Shown here: positions 9,337 to 18,133 of the stretch, in pieces | How the letters are laid out: every line of letters starts with the position of its first letter | Numbering within the stretch: position 1 is the stretch's first letter | Assembly: GCA_965247505.1 (NCBI GenBank) | Contig: OZ252020.1 | Coordinates: 3,100,001-3,164,000, forward strand | Origin: CAIYRG01 sp965247505 | GTDB taxonomy: Bacteria; Pseudomonadota; Alphaproteobacteria; Micropepsales; Micropepsaceae | Length of the DNA: 64,000 nucleotides | Reading direction: 5' to 3' | The notes under the pieces: generated by a model | Databases searched by the model: none | What the model was told of the DNA's origin: nothing | The model's input: only the letters and a program-made list of their open reading frames with translations | Translations under genes and position numbers: made by a program

Positions 9337-10242
9337 ATGGAACCTGTAAGAATCAAACAGCGTCTTTTGAATACCAGTAGTGTTGCGCTCTTAGGCGCGG
9401 CAGCATTCGTCCTGGTAGCGAGTGCATTGTCCTTGAGTGTGTCGCCCGCGCTGGCGCAATCGCATGGACGGGACCTAAATGGGGCTGCCCTCCCGAAAGA
9501 TGCGGTTAATCTTACCGGGGTTTGGGCGCGCGATGCTCATAATTATCCAAAGCCTTATCTGAACCGTGATGGAAGCGTCATCGACGGCTACGAAAACGAG
9601 TATGTAAAGCCGTGGGTGGTCGAATTATTGGAGCGGGACGAGTTGGTAACGGCTGCAGGGCGCTCGGTCGTAACGCCACATTCCGCGTGCTACCCCGAGA
9701 GTATCCCATACGCCTATGGCGGTGCGCAGATACAAATCCTGCAGACGCCGGACGAGATTGTGATGCTCTTCGGCGATCAGGGGCAATACCGCACCATACA
9801 TATGAACGTCCCGCATTCGGACTCCGTTGAGCCAAGTTGGTGGGGAGAGTCTGTTGGGCATTTTGAAGGTGATACGCTTGTTATAGACACCATCGGCATC
9901 GGCGCGTTTCCACATGCGGGATCGATGGGCCGCTACGGAACGCCCCATTCGGATAAACTTCATGTCGTGGAACGCTGGCGCTACTTACGCGAAGGCGAAA
10001 CCTCGACAGCTCCTCCAATGAGAAACGACTCTGTGGACGCGTCCGCCCTCGCGGCTGATGCCAAAGTGATGCGGCTTGAATTCACGGTGGAAGACCGTCT
10101 CGCCTACCACAAACCATTTTCCGTTTCGATTGATTACCAGGGCCTAAATCAGGGGCGCGTTCGAGAATACATCTGCGAGGAAAATACCCGCTCGCCGGAT
10201 TTGGCGCCGCTGCTCCCGCGGGCGCGCGTTCCTGACTTTTGA
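9337..10242 (+). CDS. Exported protein of the GESVGH/DTLVVDT family, copy 1
   Basis: About 301 residues with a signal peptide ending SPALA, then a mature domain with NLTGVWARDAHNYPKP. The core motif is MNVPHSDSVEPSWWGESVGH followed by FEGDTLVIDT, then GTPHSDKLHVVERWR and a late cysteine in REYICEENT. The same landmarks occur at 11877 and 33981, and in shorter form at 10354 and 30241. I do not know a characterised function for this family; the sequence suggests an all-beta periplasmic protein. ATG at 9337 follows GAGGG at good spacing and is preferred over 9322. An intrinsic terminator follows at 10317. Confidence 0.75.
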   Translation: MEPVRIKQRLLNTSSVALLGAAAFVLVASALSLSVSPALAQSHGRDLNGAALPKDAVNLTGVWARDAHNYPKPYLNRDGSVIDGYENEYVKPWVVELLERDELVTAAGRSVVTPHSACYPESIPYAYGGAQIQILQTPDEIVMLFGDQGQYRTIHMNVPHSDSVEPSWWGESVGHFEGDTLVIDTIGIGAFPHAGSMGRYGTPHSDKLHVVERWRYLREGETSTAPPMRNDSVDASALAADAKVMRLEFTVEDRLAYHKPFSVSIDYQGLNQGRVREYICEENTRSPDLAPLLPRARVPDF

Positions 10243-10316
10243 TATTGCTTAGATTCGAATTCGCACAATTCCAAAGATGTTGATCTTGCGCGTGAGTGGC
10301 GCGCGTTAAGCGAAGT

Positions 10317-10348
10317 CGGCCGTGCGGTCGACGCATGGCCGCTTTTTT
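10317..10348 (+). terminator. Rho-independent terminator after the 9337 gene
   Basis: A 10-bp stem (CGGCCGTGCG with CGCATGGCCG, one G-U pair) closes a GTCGA loop and is followed by C then six T. It lies 74 bases after the stop at 10242 and just beyond the 3' end of the convergent gene at 10354. Confidence 0.8.
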
Positions 10349-10353
10349 GCGCT

Positions 10354-11145
10354 TTACGGATTTTGCGCGCTGCGTGCCTCCATTATCCCTGGAATTTGTG
10401 AGATGTCGCGATGCGGCTCTCCACAAACATAGGTTTCCAGACGTATCTCTGGATGCGATTCATAAACATAGCGCACCGTCACCGGCTCTGTTAGAAACAG
10501 CGGATCGGTAATCGTGACAACATTCTCGAGCTGCGTGCCGCCGTTTATCGTGCGGAATCGCTCGACCGTCGACATTTCGTAGGAATGCGGCGCGCCGGTG
10601 GCATCGAGGAAACTCTTGTCCTTGAGGCCCGCCGTTTCTACGACCAATGTGTCGTCTTCCCAGTGTCCGATCGAATGGCCAGAGTAATAAGGTAATACAA
10701 GCAATTCCTGCTCGGACACTTGTGGTCTGTCCATGAGGACAATCCGAAATACGTCGTTAAGTTCGTAGAGAATGGTGGTTTGCTCGAGCGTGTGAACAAT
10801 CTTGAACGGATAGGGATTGCCCAAAATGCGTGGCACGCCGTCGGGGGTGCATATTGTCCGCGGCTCGTCTTCTACAGACCCGTTCGCCAAGCTGGCAATA
10901 TTCCGCGCATATAGTGCCGAACCTTCTTCATTGTATGGGATCTCGCCGCCACCCTGAACTTCTAAACTCGGACTGTATTCTGTGATCCACCAAACCCCCG
11001 ATACGTCGCCCCGCGGCGAGTCCTGAGCCATGACACCGAGTCCGGGCAGTAGCATCGCGCCCGCGAGCACCGGCAATGTGATCGCCCTACGTATGCGACA
11101 GAAAGGCAGATTATTAAGGCCCATGGCCGCCAGTTTTATATCCAT
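10354..11145 (-). CDS. Exported protein of the GESVGH/DTLVVDT family, short type, copy 2
   Basis: About 263 residues; a signal anchor with LPVLAGAMLLPGLGVMAQ, then VSGVWWITEYSPSLEVQGGG. Core motif is SGHSIGHWEDDTLVVETAG, followed by GAPHSYEMSTVERFR and late cysteine YVCGEPHRDIS. It is most like the protein at 30241 (same GGGE(I/L)P, NPYPFKIV-like and ISQIPG-EAR ends), so these two form a short subfamily distinct from the 9337, 11877 and 33981 proteins. The start at 11145 follows GGAAG and GAG; 11160 and 11124 are alternatives. Function unknown. Confidence 0.75.
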   Translation of the reverse strand: MDIKLAAMGLNNLPFCRIRRAITLPVLAGAMLLPGLGVMAQDSPRGDVSGVWWITEYSPSLEVQGGGEIPYNEEGSALYARNIASLANGSVEDEPRTICTPDGVPRILGNPYPFKIVHTLEQTTILYELNDVFRIVLMDRPQVSEQELLVLPYYSGHSIGHWEDDTLVVETAGLKDKSFLDATGAPHSYEMSTVERFRTINGGTQLENVVTITDPLFLTEPVTVRYVYESHPEIRLETYVCGEPHRDISQIPGIMEARSAQNP

Positions 11146-11383
11146 CTCGACTTCCCACATTTTGCCTTGGTACTAAATAGCACCATTGAGGCACCCAAAA
11201 CCAGTAATTAGGTCTGTAAGGCTGCCTCTTCCTTGTGAACGGGGAAGGCAGTCACTCCCCATCTTTTTGGCCTTTGCCGCTCAAGAATATACCATCCGGC
11301 GGAACGAGAAACGCATTTCTTGCCCCCGTAATTCGGGTCGTATATTCTATTTGTCCTACGCTTGGACTCAGGAGAACCAAATA

Positions 11384-11749
11384 ATGATACTGAGATCAAT
11401 GATGCTTGCCGGTGTCGCGGTAAGCCTTTTGGCGGTTCCCGCTCTCGCGCACCATTCGTTCGCAATGTTCGACAGAGCGATATCGATCGAAGTGGAAGCC
11501 ACCGTTGACGAACTGCAATGGACCAATCCTCACACTTGGCTTGAGGTGACAGCGGTCGATGAGCAGGGTGAGCCCATGGCTTTGGCACTTGAGATGTCGT
11601 CGCCCACCAGTATGGCGCGCTCCGGTTGGACTCCACGGACGGTGGTGGCCGGAGATAAAGTTACTTTGGTTTATCATCCGATGAAGGACGGCACGGCGGA
11701 GGGGCAGTTTGTGTCCATGGTTCTGCCCAACGGAGAAGAATACGAGTAG
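11384..11749 (+). CDS. DUF6152 family exported protein, copy 2
   Basis: A compact member of 121 residues. Signal peptide ends VPALA, then HHSFAMFD, LQWTNPHTWLEV and LVYHPMKDG. ATG 11384 has AGGAG upstream at 9-base spacing; the open frame reaches further upstream but without a signal peptide, so this start is firm. It sits between two genes of the GESVGH family transcribed the other way (10354 and 11877). The predicted mature N-terminus is His-His. Function unknown. Confidence 0.87.
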   Translation: MILRSMMLAGVAVSLLAVPALAHHSFAMFDRAISIEVEATVDELQWTNPHTWLEVTAVDEQGEPMALALEMSSPTSMARSGWTPRTVVAGDKVTLVYHPMKDGTAEGQFVSMVLPNGEEYE

Positions 11750-11876
11750 TCGCCGTATGGCCTAACAGCGAACATTTCTTGTGCATTTGCAGCGCGGTGA
11801 AGATGTTTGCCTGTGAGGCCGTCAGCCGGAATTTAGCTCGAAAATAAGGTTTCGTACCTTCTAGAAGTCGGGACTT

Positions 11877-12737
11877 TTAAAAGTCGGGCGTGTCGTCCGA
11901 AGCGGTCGGCACATCTCTTGTTCGCACACCTCTGACAGTGACCAGGCCAATATGCCTGTTGTTTTCGGCGCAAACCTGCTCGTCCCAATCGCCCTGTCTG
12001 CTCCTAAAGCGCGCGAGGCCCGACCAAGGCATTGTAAATGCACCGGGGTCCTCGACGGTAAATTGCACTTCGAACCCCTCACCGTCCGGCAATAGGCGGT
12101 AACGCTCTACAACATGAATTCTGTCCGAATGCGTCGTGCCAAAGCGGTCGATCTGTGTCTTGTCGTTTTGCCCGATCGTATCGACCACCAACGTGTCACC
12201 GCCCTCGTAATGGCCCACCGATTCGCCATACCAAGAATGCCCCGCGTCGTCAGAGTGGGGGACATCCAAATGGATATAGCGGACTTGGTGATCTCTGCCA
12301 TTGAGGATCGTTATTTGGGTGGGTGTTTGGAGTATCTGGACGGGGCCGCCGCCGCGCCGGTTCAAAAGCATCGGCACGCCGGAGGGGAAACACATGCCTT
12401 CGTCTTTGACATGGGGGATACCTTCCAACTCCGCATCCCTAATGTATTGAAGCTTTGCAGCCGTTTCGGGCTTTAGAATCGGGTTGTTGAGATTTGGTAC
12501 CCATTGCAGTGACTGACCCACACCACCCTGCGCATGGGGGTGAAGCGGATCTTCCAAAATCGGCCCGGCGCCGTCATGGCCGGGTATCTCCTCAAATGTT
12601 TCGACAAGACCCCCTATGCGCGCCCAGCCGCCAGAAAAGTCGGGAATCTTTGCGCTCTCGTTGGTCTGCGAAATAGCTATCCCGGGCGATGCGAGGCACG
12701 CTACGAAAACACCAAGCAACAGGGCCGATTTAGACAT
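11877..12737 (-). CDS. Exported protein of the GESVGH/DTLVVDT family, copy 3
   Basis: 286 residues with signal peptide MSKSALLLGVFVACLASPG and a mature start near QTNESAKIPDFSGGW. Motifs: VQILQTPTQITILNG, HLDVPHSDDAGHSWYGESVGH, GGDTLVVDT (one residue inserted compared with its relatives), GTTHSDRIHVVERYR and late cysteine EQVCAENN. The chain ends TPDF, close to VPDF in copy 1 and ADF in copy 5, a shared C-terminal feature of the long type. Function unknown. Confidence 0.75.
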   Translation of the reverse strand: MSKSALLLGVFVACLASPGIAISQTNESAKIPDFSGGWARIGGLVETFEEIPGHDGAGPILEDPLHPHAQGGVGQSLQWVPNLNNPILKPETAAKLQYIRDAELEGIPHVKDEGMCFPSGVPMLLNRRGGGPVQILQTPTQITILNGRDHQVRYIHLDVPHSDDAGHSWYGESVGHYEGGDTLVVDTIGQNDKTQIDRFGTTHSDRIHVVERYRLLPDGEGFEVQFTVEDPGAFTMPWSGLARFRSRQGDWDEQVCAENNRHIGLVTVRGVRTRDVPTASDDTPDF

Positions 12738-12848
12738 ATTTCACCATTTTCTGGGCCGGTAACATCGTCTTAACTCACACAATATCGGTAAAGGCCCGCC
12801 AGGTTCAATTCTCTGGAGCAAAACGCCGGGTGCTCATTGCCAGTTCAA

Positions 12849-13886
12849 TCATTGGTCCGCGGCGATAGCGTAGCTCGGATCGACAAAGGCTTCAGCGCCA
12901 GGCAAGGGCCCGGTCAATATGCCGTATTTGCCCATAAGAGCGATTGTCGCGAGCACATTATCCATGTCGAACGCAGCCTGCGATTGCAACACGCGGTGCT
13001 CCGGCTGCCAAAAATAGGCAAGCATTTGCCGCGTGCGGTCTTCGGTTTCCTCCATGTAATCCATGGTGATCGCCACAATCCTTTCGCGATTATTGGGATC
13101 CAGAATGTAACGGTTAGCTGCGGCCGTGGCGCGAACATACTTCACTACGGTTTCGCGATTTGCTGCCGCCCAGTCAGGATTTACGATGTCGAACTGGTAG
13201 AGCGTCGGTCCGATTTCATTGGTGGTTCCGAGATTATGGTGACCGGCATCCAGCGCTTGGAATATGGCGGGCTGGGCCAGAACCGCGGCGGCGCATTCTC
13301 CGGAATTCAAACAATTTACCCGCGCTCCCGATCCTGCAATGCGCGTCGTTTCGAACTCGTCGCTGGATAGGCCATGCAGTTCCATCAATTCGCGGGCCCA
13401 GAGGGTAATTCCGTCATGGGGTCCGGTGACTGCAATGGTCATTCCTGCAAGATCGGCAAAGGAGGTAATTTCCGAACCTACGGCCAAAAAATACATCGGG
13501 TTGTTGGCAACAAGCCCCACGCCGACATATCCAGCTCCATCGCTGATCGTGTCGTTGATCAGAAGTGGCAATTGCTGCCTTGTCATGTTGGCTAATCCGC
13601 TCGCCATGGCTTCGCGTTCGCTGGCCGGGTTGGCGCCGGGCAGTGCCTCGCGAAAGGAAGAGGTCAGGCGAACAATCTCGACGTTCAGTCCTTCGCGCGC
13701 AAAAAAACCTTCCCGTTCTGCAACGATTTGGGGGAGACGAGAGATGTTCTTCTCCGCATCCAGGCCGTAACGAAGCGTATTTGTAGTCTCCGCTCCCCAC
13801 GCGATGCCGGATGCAGCAACTGAGACCAATGTTAGCGCGATGAGTGCTGCGCCCTTCGAAATCGAACGATTTAAATACCCGCTCAT
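12849..13886 (-). CDS. NMT1/SsuA-like exported solute-binding protein
   Basis: 345 residues with a signal peptide ending GIAWGAE. The mature part resembles periplasmic binding proteins of the SsuA/ThiY type, with LRYGLDAEKNISRLPQIVAE, the segment EGFFAREGLNVEIVRL and SFADLAGMTIAVTGPHDG. Such proteins deliver sulfonates, nitrate, pyrimidine precursors and the like to an ABC transporter. No permease or ATPase gene is adjacent, so it is an orphan binding protein here, or serves as a sensor or scavenging protein. GGAGG lies 5 bases before the ATG. Ligand unknown. Confidence 0.75.
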   Translation of the reverse strand: MSGYLNRSISKGAALIALTLVSVAASGIAWGAETTNTLRYGLDAEKNISRLPQIVAEREGFFAREGLNVEIVRLTSSFREALPGANPASEREAMASGLANMTRQQLPLLINDTISDGAGYVGVGLVANNPMYFLAVGSEITSFADLAGMTIAVTGPHDGITLWARELMELHGLSSDEFETTRIAGSGARVNCLNSGECAAAVLAQPAIFQALDAGHHNLGTTNEIGPTLYQFDIVNPDWAAANRETVVKYVRATAAANRYILDPNNRERIVAITMDYMEETEDRTRQMLAYFWQPEHRVLQSQAAFDMDNVLATIALMGKYGILTGPLPGAEAFVDPSYAIAADQ

Positions 13887-14011
13887 AGATGCCTCCGCGT
13901 CATTGTCTTGGGTTCAATCAACATCAGCGCGCGATGCATTGTTCGGCGGCGCTATCAAAATTGGTATGGCTCCCAGACCAAATAGCAACACGCGGCGTTT
14001 ACTTCTTCGCA

Positions 14012-14722
14012 TTAGTCAAACCCGCCATAGAGCCGATCATCACGCAGATCGATTAGCATTGGTGCCAAACCATCGCGAAACTCCGTTGCATGTTCGGATG
14101 AGCGATGGGCCTCATAGTCTCGTGGGCTTGTCCAAGATTCCAAAATAAACAGATGATTTCCCTCGGCATCCTGTAATTGCAACACATCGAAACGCATACC
14201 GCCGCCATCGCTTCGGCTGGTTTCAACATAAGGTGTTACTAGCGCTCGAAACTCCTCGATGCGGTCCGGGGAAATCTCGACATGGCTCATGGCATAAGTT
14301 TGAGCGCGTCCCCCCCCTGATTCTCTTACCGGTCCAACGGCGAATCCTCGAAGAGTGATACTATGGGCGGGCGCGCTCTGAATCTCACTTAGGCCCGTAT
14401 AGAGTTCCATTGCCACAGCTCCGCGCTCATGTGCGTCTAGTGCTGCCTGATCCTGCCATTGTGTGAGAATGGCAAAGCGATAAGGCTGCCCAACCTCCTG
14501 GCGCAATTCGAGGAGGGAATTTCCAGGTTCTGCCTGTCCCCCAGCGCGATAGCGATGGAGCAGTCCAATCGCATTCGGGATAAAAGCCGCCGACGTCTCA
14601 ACATAGGTCAGGACAGTGACGGTGCCTTCGGGAGGGGCGGGCGTTACATCTTGGCTTTGCGCTTCAAAAACGCCGCCGAGTAACAACAAGACCACCAGTG
14701 AAATTCGCGGCAACGTTTTCAT
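14012..14722 (-). CDS. Exported protein with tandem antibiotic-biosynthesis-monooxygenase-like domains
   Basis: 236 residues: signal peptide MKTLPRISLVVLLLLGGVF, then two ferredoxin-like ABM-type repeats. Repeat one (about 35-125) has VTVLTYVETSAAF and RFAILTQWQDQAALDAHE; repeat two (about 140-225) has YAMSHVEISPDRIEEFRALV and LFILESWTSPRDYEAHRSS. ABM domains are usually cytosolic and bind haem, quinone or small aromatic ligands as dimers; an exported tandem form may act as a pseudo-dimer. The ligand cannot be deduced. Confidence 0.7.
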   Translation of the reverse strand: MKTLPRISLVVLLLLGGVFEAQSQDVTPAPPEGTVTVLTYVETSAAFIPNAIGLLHRYRAGGQAEPGNSLLELRQEVGQPYRFAILTQWQDQAALDAHERGAVAMELYTGLSEIQSAPAHSITLRGFAVGPVRESGGGRAQTYAMSHVEISPDRIEEFRALVTPYVETSRSDGGGMRFDVLQLQDAEGNHLFILESWTSPRDYEAHRSSEHATEFRDGLAPMLIDLRDDRLYGGFD

Positions 14723-14917
14723 GCTTGATCCCGTGAGATGAGTTCATTCATTTTGTAGCATAGCCGTTTTTTAAGCAGATGCAGATAGAAAATAGAGAGA
14801 GTTTGTCTGCAAATACGGGGTAACATAAGGGGTGAGCCAAAGCGCGTGTCGATTGCGCTCCTGTCCTGTAGGTAGTATTTTGAGCTGAATTCACCACTTT
14901 GACTGCTTGGAGACGAC

Positions 14918-15607
14918 ATGAAAAAGCGCAGTTTAGCAATTGTGGTACCGCTCGCCATGCTGGGCGGAGCAGCGTTGGCAATGGCGGTGCAACGAACAGC
15001 GCCACCCAGTTCCGTGGTGGAATCTCCGGTGCCCGATGCAACGCTGGACTTCGATCCGCTTCCCGTGCCGGCCGGAACCTATGTCCTGGACCCACACCAT
15101 GCGGCGCTTACGGGCAAGCTTAGACATGCCGGGTTGTCCCACTTTGCGTTTCGTTTTAGGCGCTTTGATGCGCGCTTTACCTTCGACCCGGAAAACCCCG
15201 AGAGTCCGAGTGTCGAAGTAAGCATTGATCCCAGCTCGATCGATACCAATGTCGACGGCTTCGATACCAATATGATTACCAGCGAACGTCACTTTAACGT
15301 TTCGAATTTTACGGAAATCAAATTCGTTTCAAATTCCCTTAAACGTACCGGCGACGACACGGGTGTGTTGGAAGGAAATCTCACTTTCTTGGGCGTTACC
15401 AAGCCGCTCAATATGGACGTTATTTTCTGGGTACGAGGGAAACGCGTCGCGGAACCTCGGTGGGCTTATCGGCCAGCACAACATTCCTGCGTTCCGACTT
15501 TGGATTTGCCGACGGCTCGGGAAATCTCGCCGATGAAGTCGAGATCTCGGTGGAGGCCGATTTCCGGCAAGAGCTATAAGCTTAAGGGCAATCGCCGGAC
15601 TACGTAG
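14918..15607 (+). pseudogene. YceI-like exported protein, C-terminus frameshifted
   Basis: The N-terminal 165 residues read as a YceI lipocalin-like protein: an export signal, PAGTYVLDPHHAALTGKLRH, FTFDPENPESPSVEVSIDPS, and LEGNLTFLGVTKPL. After about 15425 the frame gives unrelated sequence (RGKRVAEPRWAYRPAQ) to 15607, whereas the -1 frame encodes the expected end, GTSVGLSASTTFLRSDFGFA then LADEVEISVEADF, stopping at 15579. A one-base deletion between about 15420 and 15460 explains this. YceI proteins bind isoprenoid or other amphipathic lipids in the periplasm. An intact relative lies at 25622. It could also be a sequencing error. Confidence 0.75.
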
Positions 15608-15666
15608 CGCCAATGTGAATCGATATGTATCTTTCCACTTATTGAGGAAGCTGACTGGGTGACACG

Positions 15667-16635
15667 ATGAAAAAGATTTTTGCTGGTGTTGTGCTCTCAC
15701 TGATTTGCTCCGCCGCTCTTGGCGCCGAAGATATTATCATGCCCGATTGGGCCTATCCGCCACGCGGCGGCGGCGGCGGCGGCGGCGGCGGTGACCGGGA
15801 GGTGGATGAAACACTTTACAGCGTCCCAGGCAGCGAACGGCAATTAATGAGCTCGCAAACCGGTTCCATGTTTGGCGGCATCGAAGATTGGTTTCCCGAT
15901 CGCCATGGCCCCATGCCCGACATTGTAAGCAATGGCAGACGGCCCGACGGGAGGGCCTGTGCGATGTGTCATCTCACGTCTGGCCTTGGACATCCTTCGG
16001 CGGGAATGTCCGCCGGTATGCCTCCCGAATATTTCTTCCAGCAAATAAAGGACTTTGCGAGCGGTAAGCGCACAGCCGTCGATCCCGAACGCACGCGCGG
16101 AATGGTGCGGGTTGCATCGGCGCTGACCGACGAGGAAATCAGAGCCGCTGCCGAATATTATGCCAGACAAACCCCCTCCAAATGGGTGGAGGTAATCGAA
16201 TCGGACATGGCGCCCATCACCTATATCGGTAGGGGCAATATGAGACTTGCCCAACCGGATGGCGAGATGGAGCCGCTTGGCCAGCGCATTGTCGAATACG
16301 CAACCGATACGGAACGCACCGACCTGAACGATCCCTATTCCGGCTTCACGGCCTATGTCCCTGTGGGAAGCATTGAAAAAGGCGAAGCACTCGTCACCAT
16401 CGGTGGCGGCAAGACAATTGCTTGTGGCGTTTGTCACGGCCCGGACTTAAAGGGGCTTGGCAATGTGCCTGGTCTTGCAGGCCGCTTGCCGACCTACAAT
16501 ACCCGCCAAATGCTCGACATGAAGCAGGGGACGCGCAATGGAGCGGGGGCGGCGCTGATGATGCCAGTGCTTGCAAACCTTACCTTGGACGACATCATCA
16601 ATATTACGGCCTACACGGCATCTTTAGAGCCGTAG
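15667..16635 (+). CDS. Exported diheme cytochrome c
   Basis: 322 residues with a signal peptide ending ALGAE. Two haem c sites are visible: CAMCH near residue 98 and CGVCH near residue 256, each in a cytochrome c domain, with candidate axial methionines in GMPPEYFF and MMPVL. Residues 34-42 are nine consecutive glycines encoded by eight GGC and one GGT, a spacer between the mature N-terminus and the first haem domain. It may carry electrons from a periplasmic dehydrogenase such as the Mo-hydroxylase at 20755 (inference). A Kelch gene follows on the same strand. Confidence 0.85.
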   Translation: MKKIFAGVVLSLICSAALGAEDIIMPDWAYPPRGGGGGGGGGDREVDETLYSVPGSERQLMSSQTGSMFGGIEDWFPDRHGPMPDIVSNGRRPDGRACAMCHLTSGLGHPSAGMSAGMPPEYFFQQIKDFASGKRTAVDPERTRGMVRVASALTDEEIRAAAEYYARQTPSKWVEVIESDMAPITYIGRGNMRLAQPDGEMEPLGQRIVEYATDTERTDLNDPYSGFTAYVPVGSIEKGEALVTIGGGKTIACGVCHGPDLKGLGNVPGLAGRLPTYNTRQMLDMKQGTRNGAGAALMMPVLANLTLDDIINITAYTASLEP

Positions 16636-16731
16636 CGGGCCCGCCGGCGGAGAGAAGAAACCGAGTGAATAAAATTTGCGCCTAGGCAATAGCGCGGCGT
16701 CTAATTGCACCTAAGGAATTGGAGTCTACTC

Positions 16732-17748
16732 ATGTCCAGGAACGCTTTGCGTTGTAGTTTCGTCGTTGCGACCGCTCTGCTTGCCGGCGCATTCATTGCC
16801 CCGGGCGCGGCAGCGCAACAGCAATCCGGAACTTGGTCCATGGCCGCGCCGCTTCCCGTTCCGCGCACCGAAATGAAATCGGCGACGATTGATGGAAAGA
16901 TTTACCTGGTGGGTGGTTCCTGGGACGAAGCGCTCGAACCGGAAAGAATTAGCAATTATACGACTGGGTTTTTGACTGAGTATGACCCCCAAACCAATAG
17001 CTGGCGCGAACTTGCACGCGCTCCAGAGGGACTGACTCACCAAGCGGTCGCCGCATTGGAAGGAAAAATTTACGTGCTTGGCGGATTCGGTGGCAGCCGG
17101 CATACGCTCTCCTCGCCTGGCGCCTATGTCTACGATCCGGCGACAGATGACTGGGGAACACTCCCGTCACCGCCCTCGGGAACACAGGGCGGCGGCGCAA
17201 TGGTTGCTGTAGATGGCATGATCCATACGATCGGCGGCCGCGCATTGGGGGACGGCGAAGGCTCCAGCGTTTTTGGCGACCACAATGTTTACGATCCTTC
17301 AGCCAATGCCTGGCATGAGGCCGCAGCGCTGCCGATACCGCGGGACCACGCTGCCGGATTTGTCTTGGACGGAAAAATTCATGTGATCGGTGGGCGCGTT
17401 GGGGAAACCGATGCAAATGTAGCTCTGCACGATATCTATGATCCGGCTACGGATAGTTGGGCGTCGGCGCCGCCAATGCCGACGGCGCGCTCAAGCCTTG
17501 CCTATGCAGAATATCGCGGAAAGCTGTTTATCGCGGGTGGCGAATGCAAGCCCGAACGCGGAACCTATGAGCAAGTCGAGGCTTACGATCCGGCGAGCAA
17601 TAGTTGGCAAGTATATTCGGAGCTACCCTCAGCAAGACATGCCTTCGCAGCCGCCGTCGCGGACGACAAGGTTTTCTTCTTTGGTGGCTCAACGAATTGC
17701 GGGGGCGGCGGTAAGGTCGACGAAACGCTTATTCTTTCAATTCCTTAA
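16732..17748 (+). CDS. Exported Kelch-repeat beta-propeller protein, copy 1
   Basis: 338 residues from ATG 16732 (GGAG 7 bases upstream; longer frame from TTG 16705 is unlikely). A signal peptide ending APGAAA is followed by about six Kelch repeats: each has a GKIY/GKIH-x-x-GG turn and a later YDPxxxxW, as in GKIYVLGGFGG, GKIHVIGGRVGE and YDPATDSWASAPPMPTARS. The C-terminus FFFGGSTNCGGGGK, and GGECKPE before it, are also found in the paralogue at 37492, including the cysteines. Kelch propellers commonly bind glycans or proteins; catalytic residues cannot be assigned. Confidence 0.85.
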   Translation: MSRNALRCSFVVATALLAGAFIAPGAAAQQQSGTWSMAAPLPVPRTEMKSATIDGKIYLVGGSWDEALEPERISNYTTGFLTEYDPQTNSWRELARAPEGLTHQAVAALEGKIYVLGGFGGSRHTLSSPGAYVYDPATDDWGTLPSPPSGTQGGGAMVAVDGMIHTIGGRALGDGEGSSVFGDHNVYDPSANAWHEAAALPIPRDHAAGFVLDGKIHVIGGRVGETDANVALHDIYDPATDSWASAPPMPTARSSLAYAEYRGKLFIAGGECKPERGTYEQVEAYDPASNSWQVYSELPSARHAFAAAVADDKVFFFGGSTNCGGGGKVDETLILSIP

Positions 17749-17758
17749 GGGCAATTCC

Positions 17759-18133
17759 CTAGCGCACAATCCCCATTTCTTCGTCGACATATTCTTGCAG
17801 CGTAGCGGTAAGCTCGGCGTCGGCGGCAATTTCTTGAGTCATCGCGTCATAGTCACCTGCAGTCAGCCCGGAGCGTTGCATGGCGGCGTTCATTTGCGCG
17901 TCGGCTTCGCTTTGTAATTCTTGCGTCGCCTGCGGATCGTCCGCTGCATCAATGAGCTGCCGGTCCAGACCACCTTGGATCAGCCGAACGCTAGCGTTCG
18001 CGAAGGCATAGGATCGAAGTTCTTCTTTCGAATATTGCGCCTCAGCTGCGGCGGGTACGCTAAAAGGCGCGCTTACCGCAATGAGAAGCCCAAAGAGAAA
18101 CGCCGAAGCGATCGTTGCGATTGGCTTGCGCAT
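17759..18133 (-). CDS. DUF4168-like exported protein
   Basis: 124 residues: a signal peptide ending PAAAEA, then YSKEELRSYAFANASVRLIQ and a helical C-terminal part with RSGLTAGDYDAMTQEIAAD, the layout of DUF4168 proteins. The family is found in the periplasm of many proteobacteria and cyanobacteria and has no firm function. Its ATG directly abuts the TGA of the upstream gene at 18134 (no gap), so the two are very likely co-transcribed and coupled. It converges with the Kelch gene with only 10 bases between stops. Confidence 0.7.
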   Translation of the reverse strand: MRKPIATIASAFLFGLLIAVSAPFSVPAAAEAQYSKEELRSYAFANASVRLIQGGLDRQLIDAADDPQATQELQSEADAQMNAAMQRSGLTAGDYDAMTQEIAADAELTATLQEYVDEEMGIVR

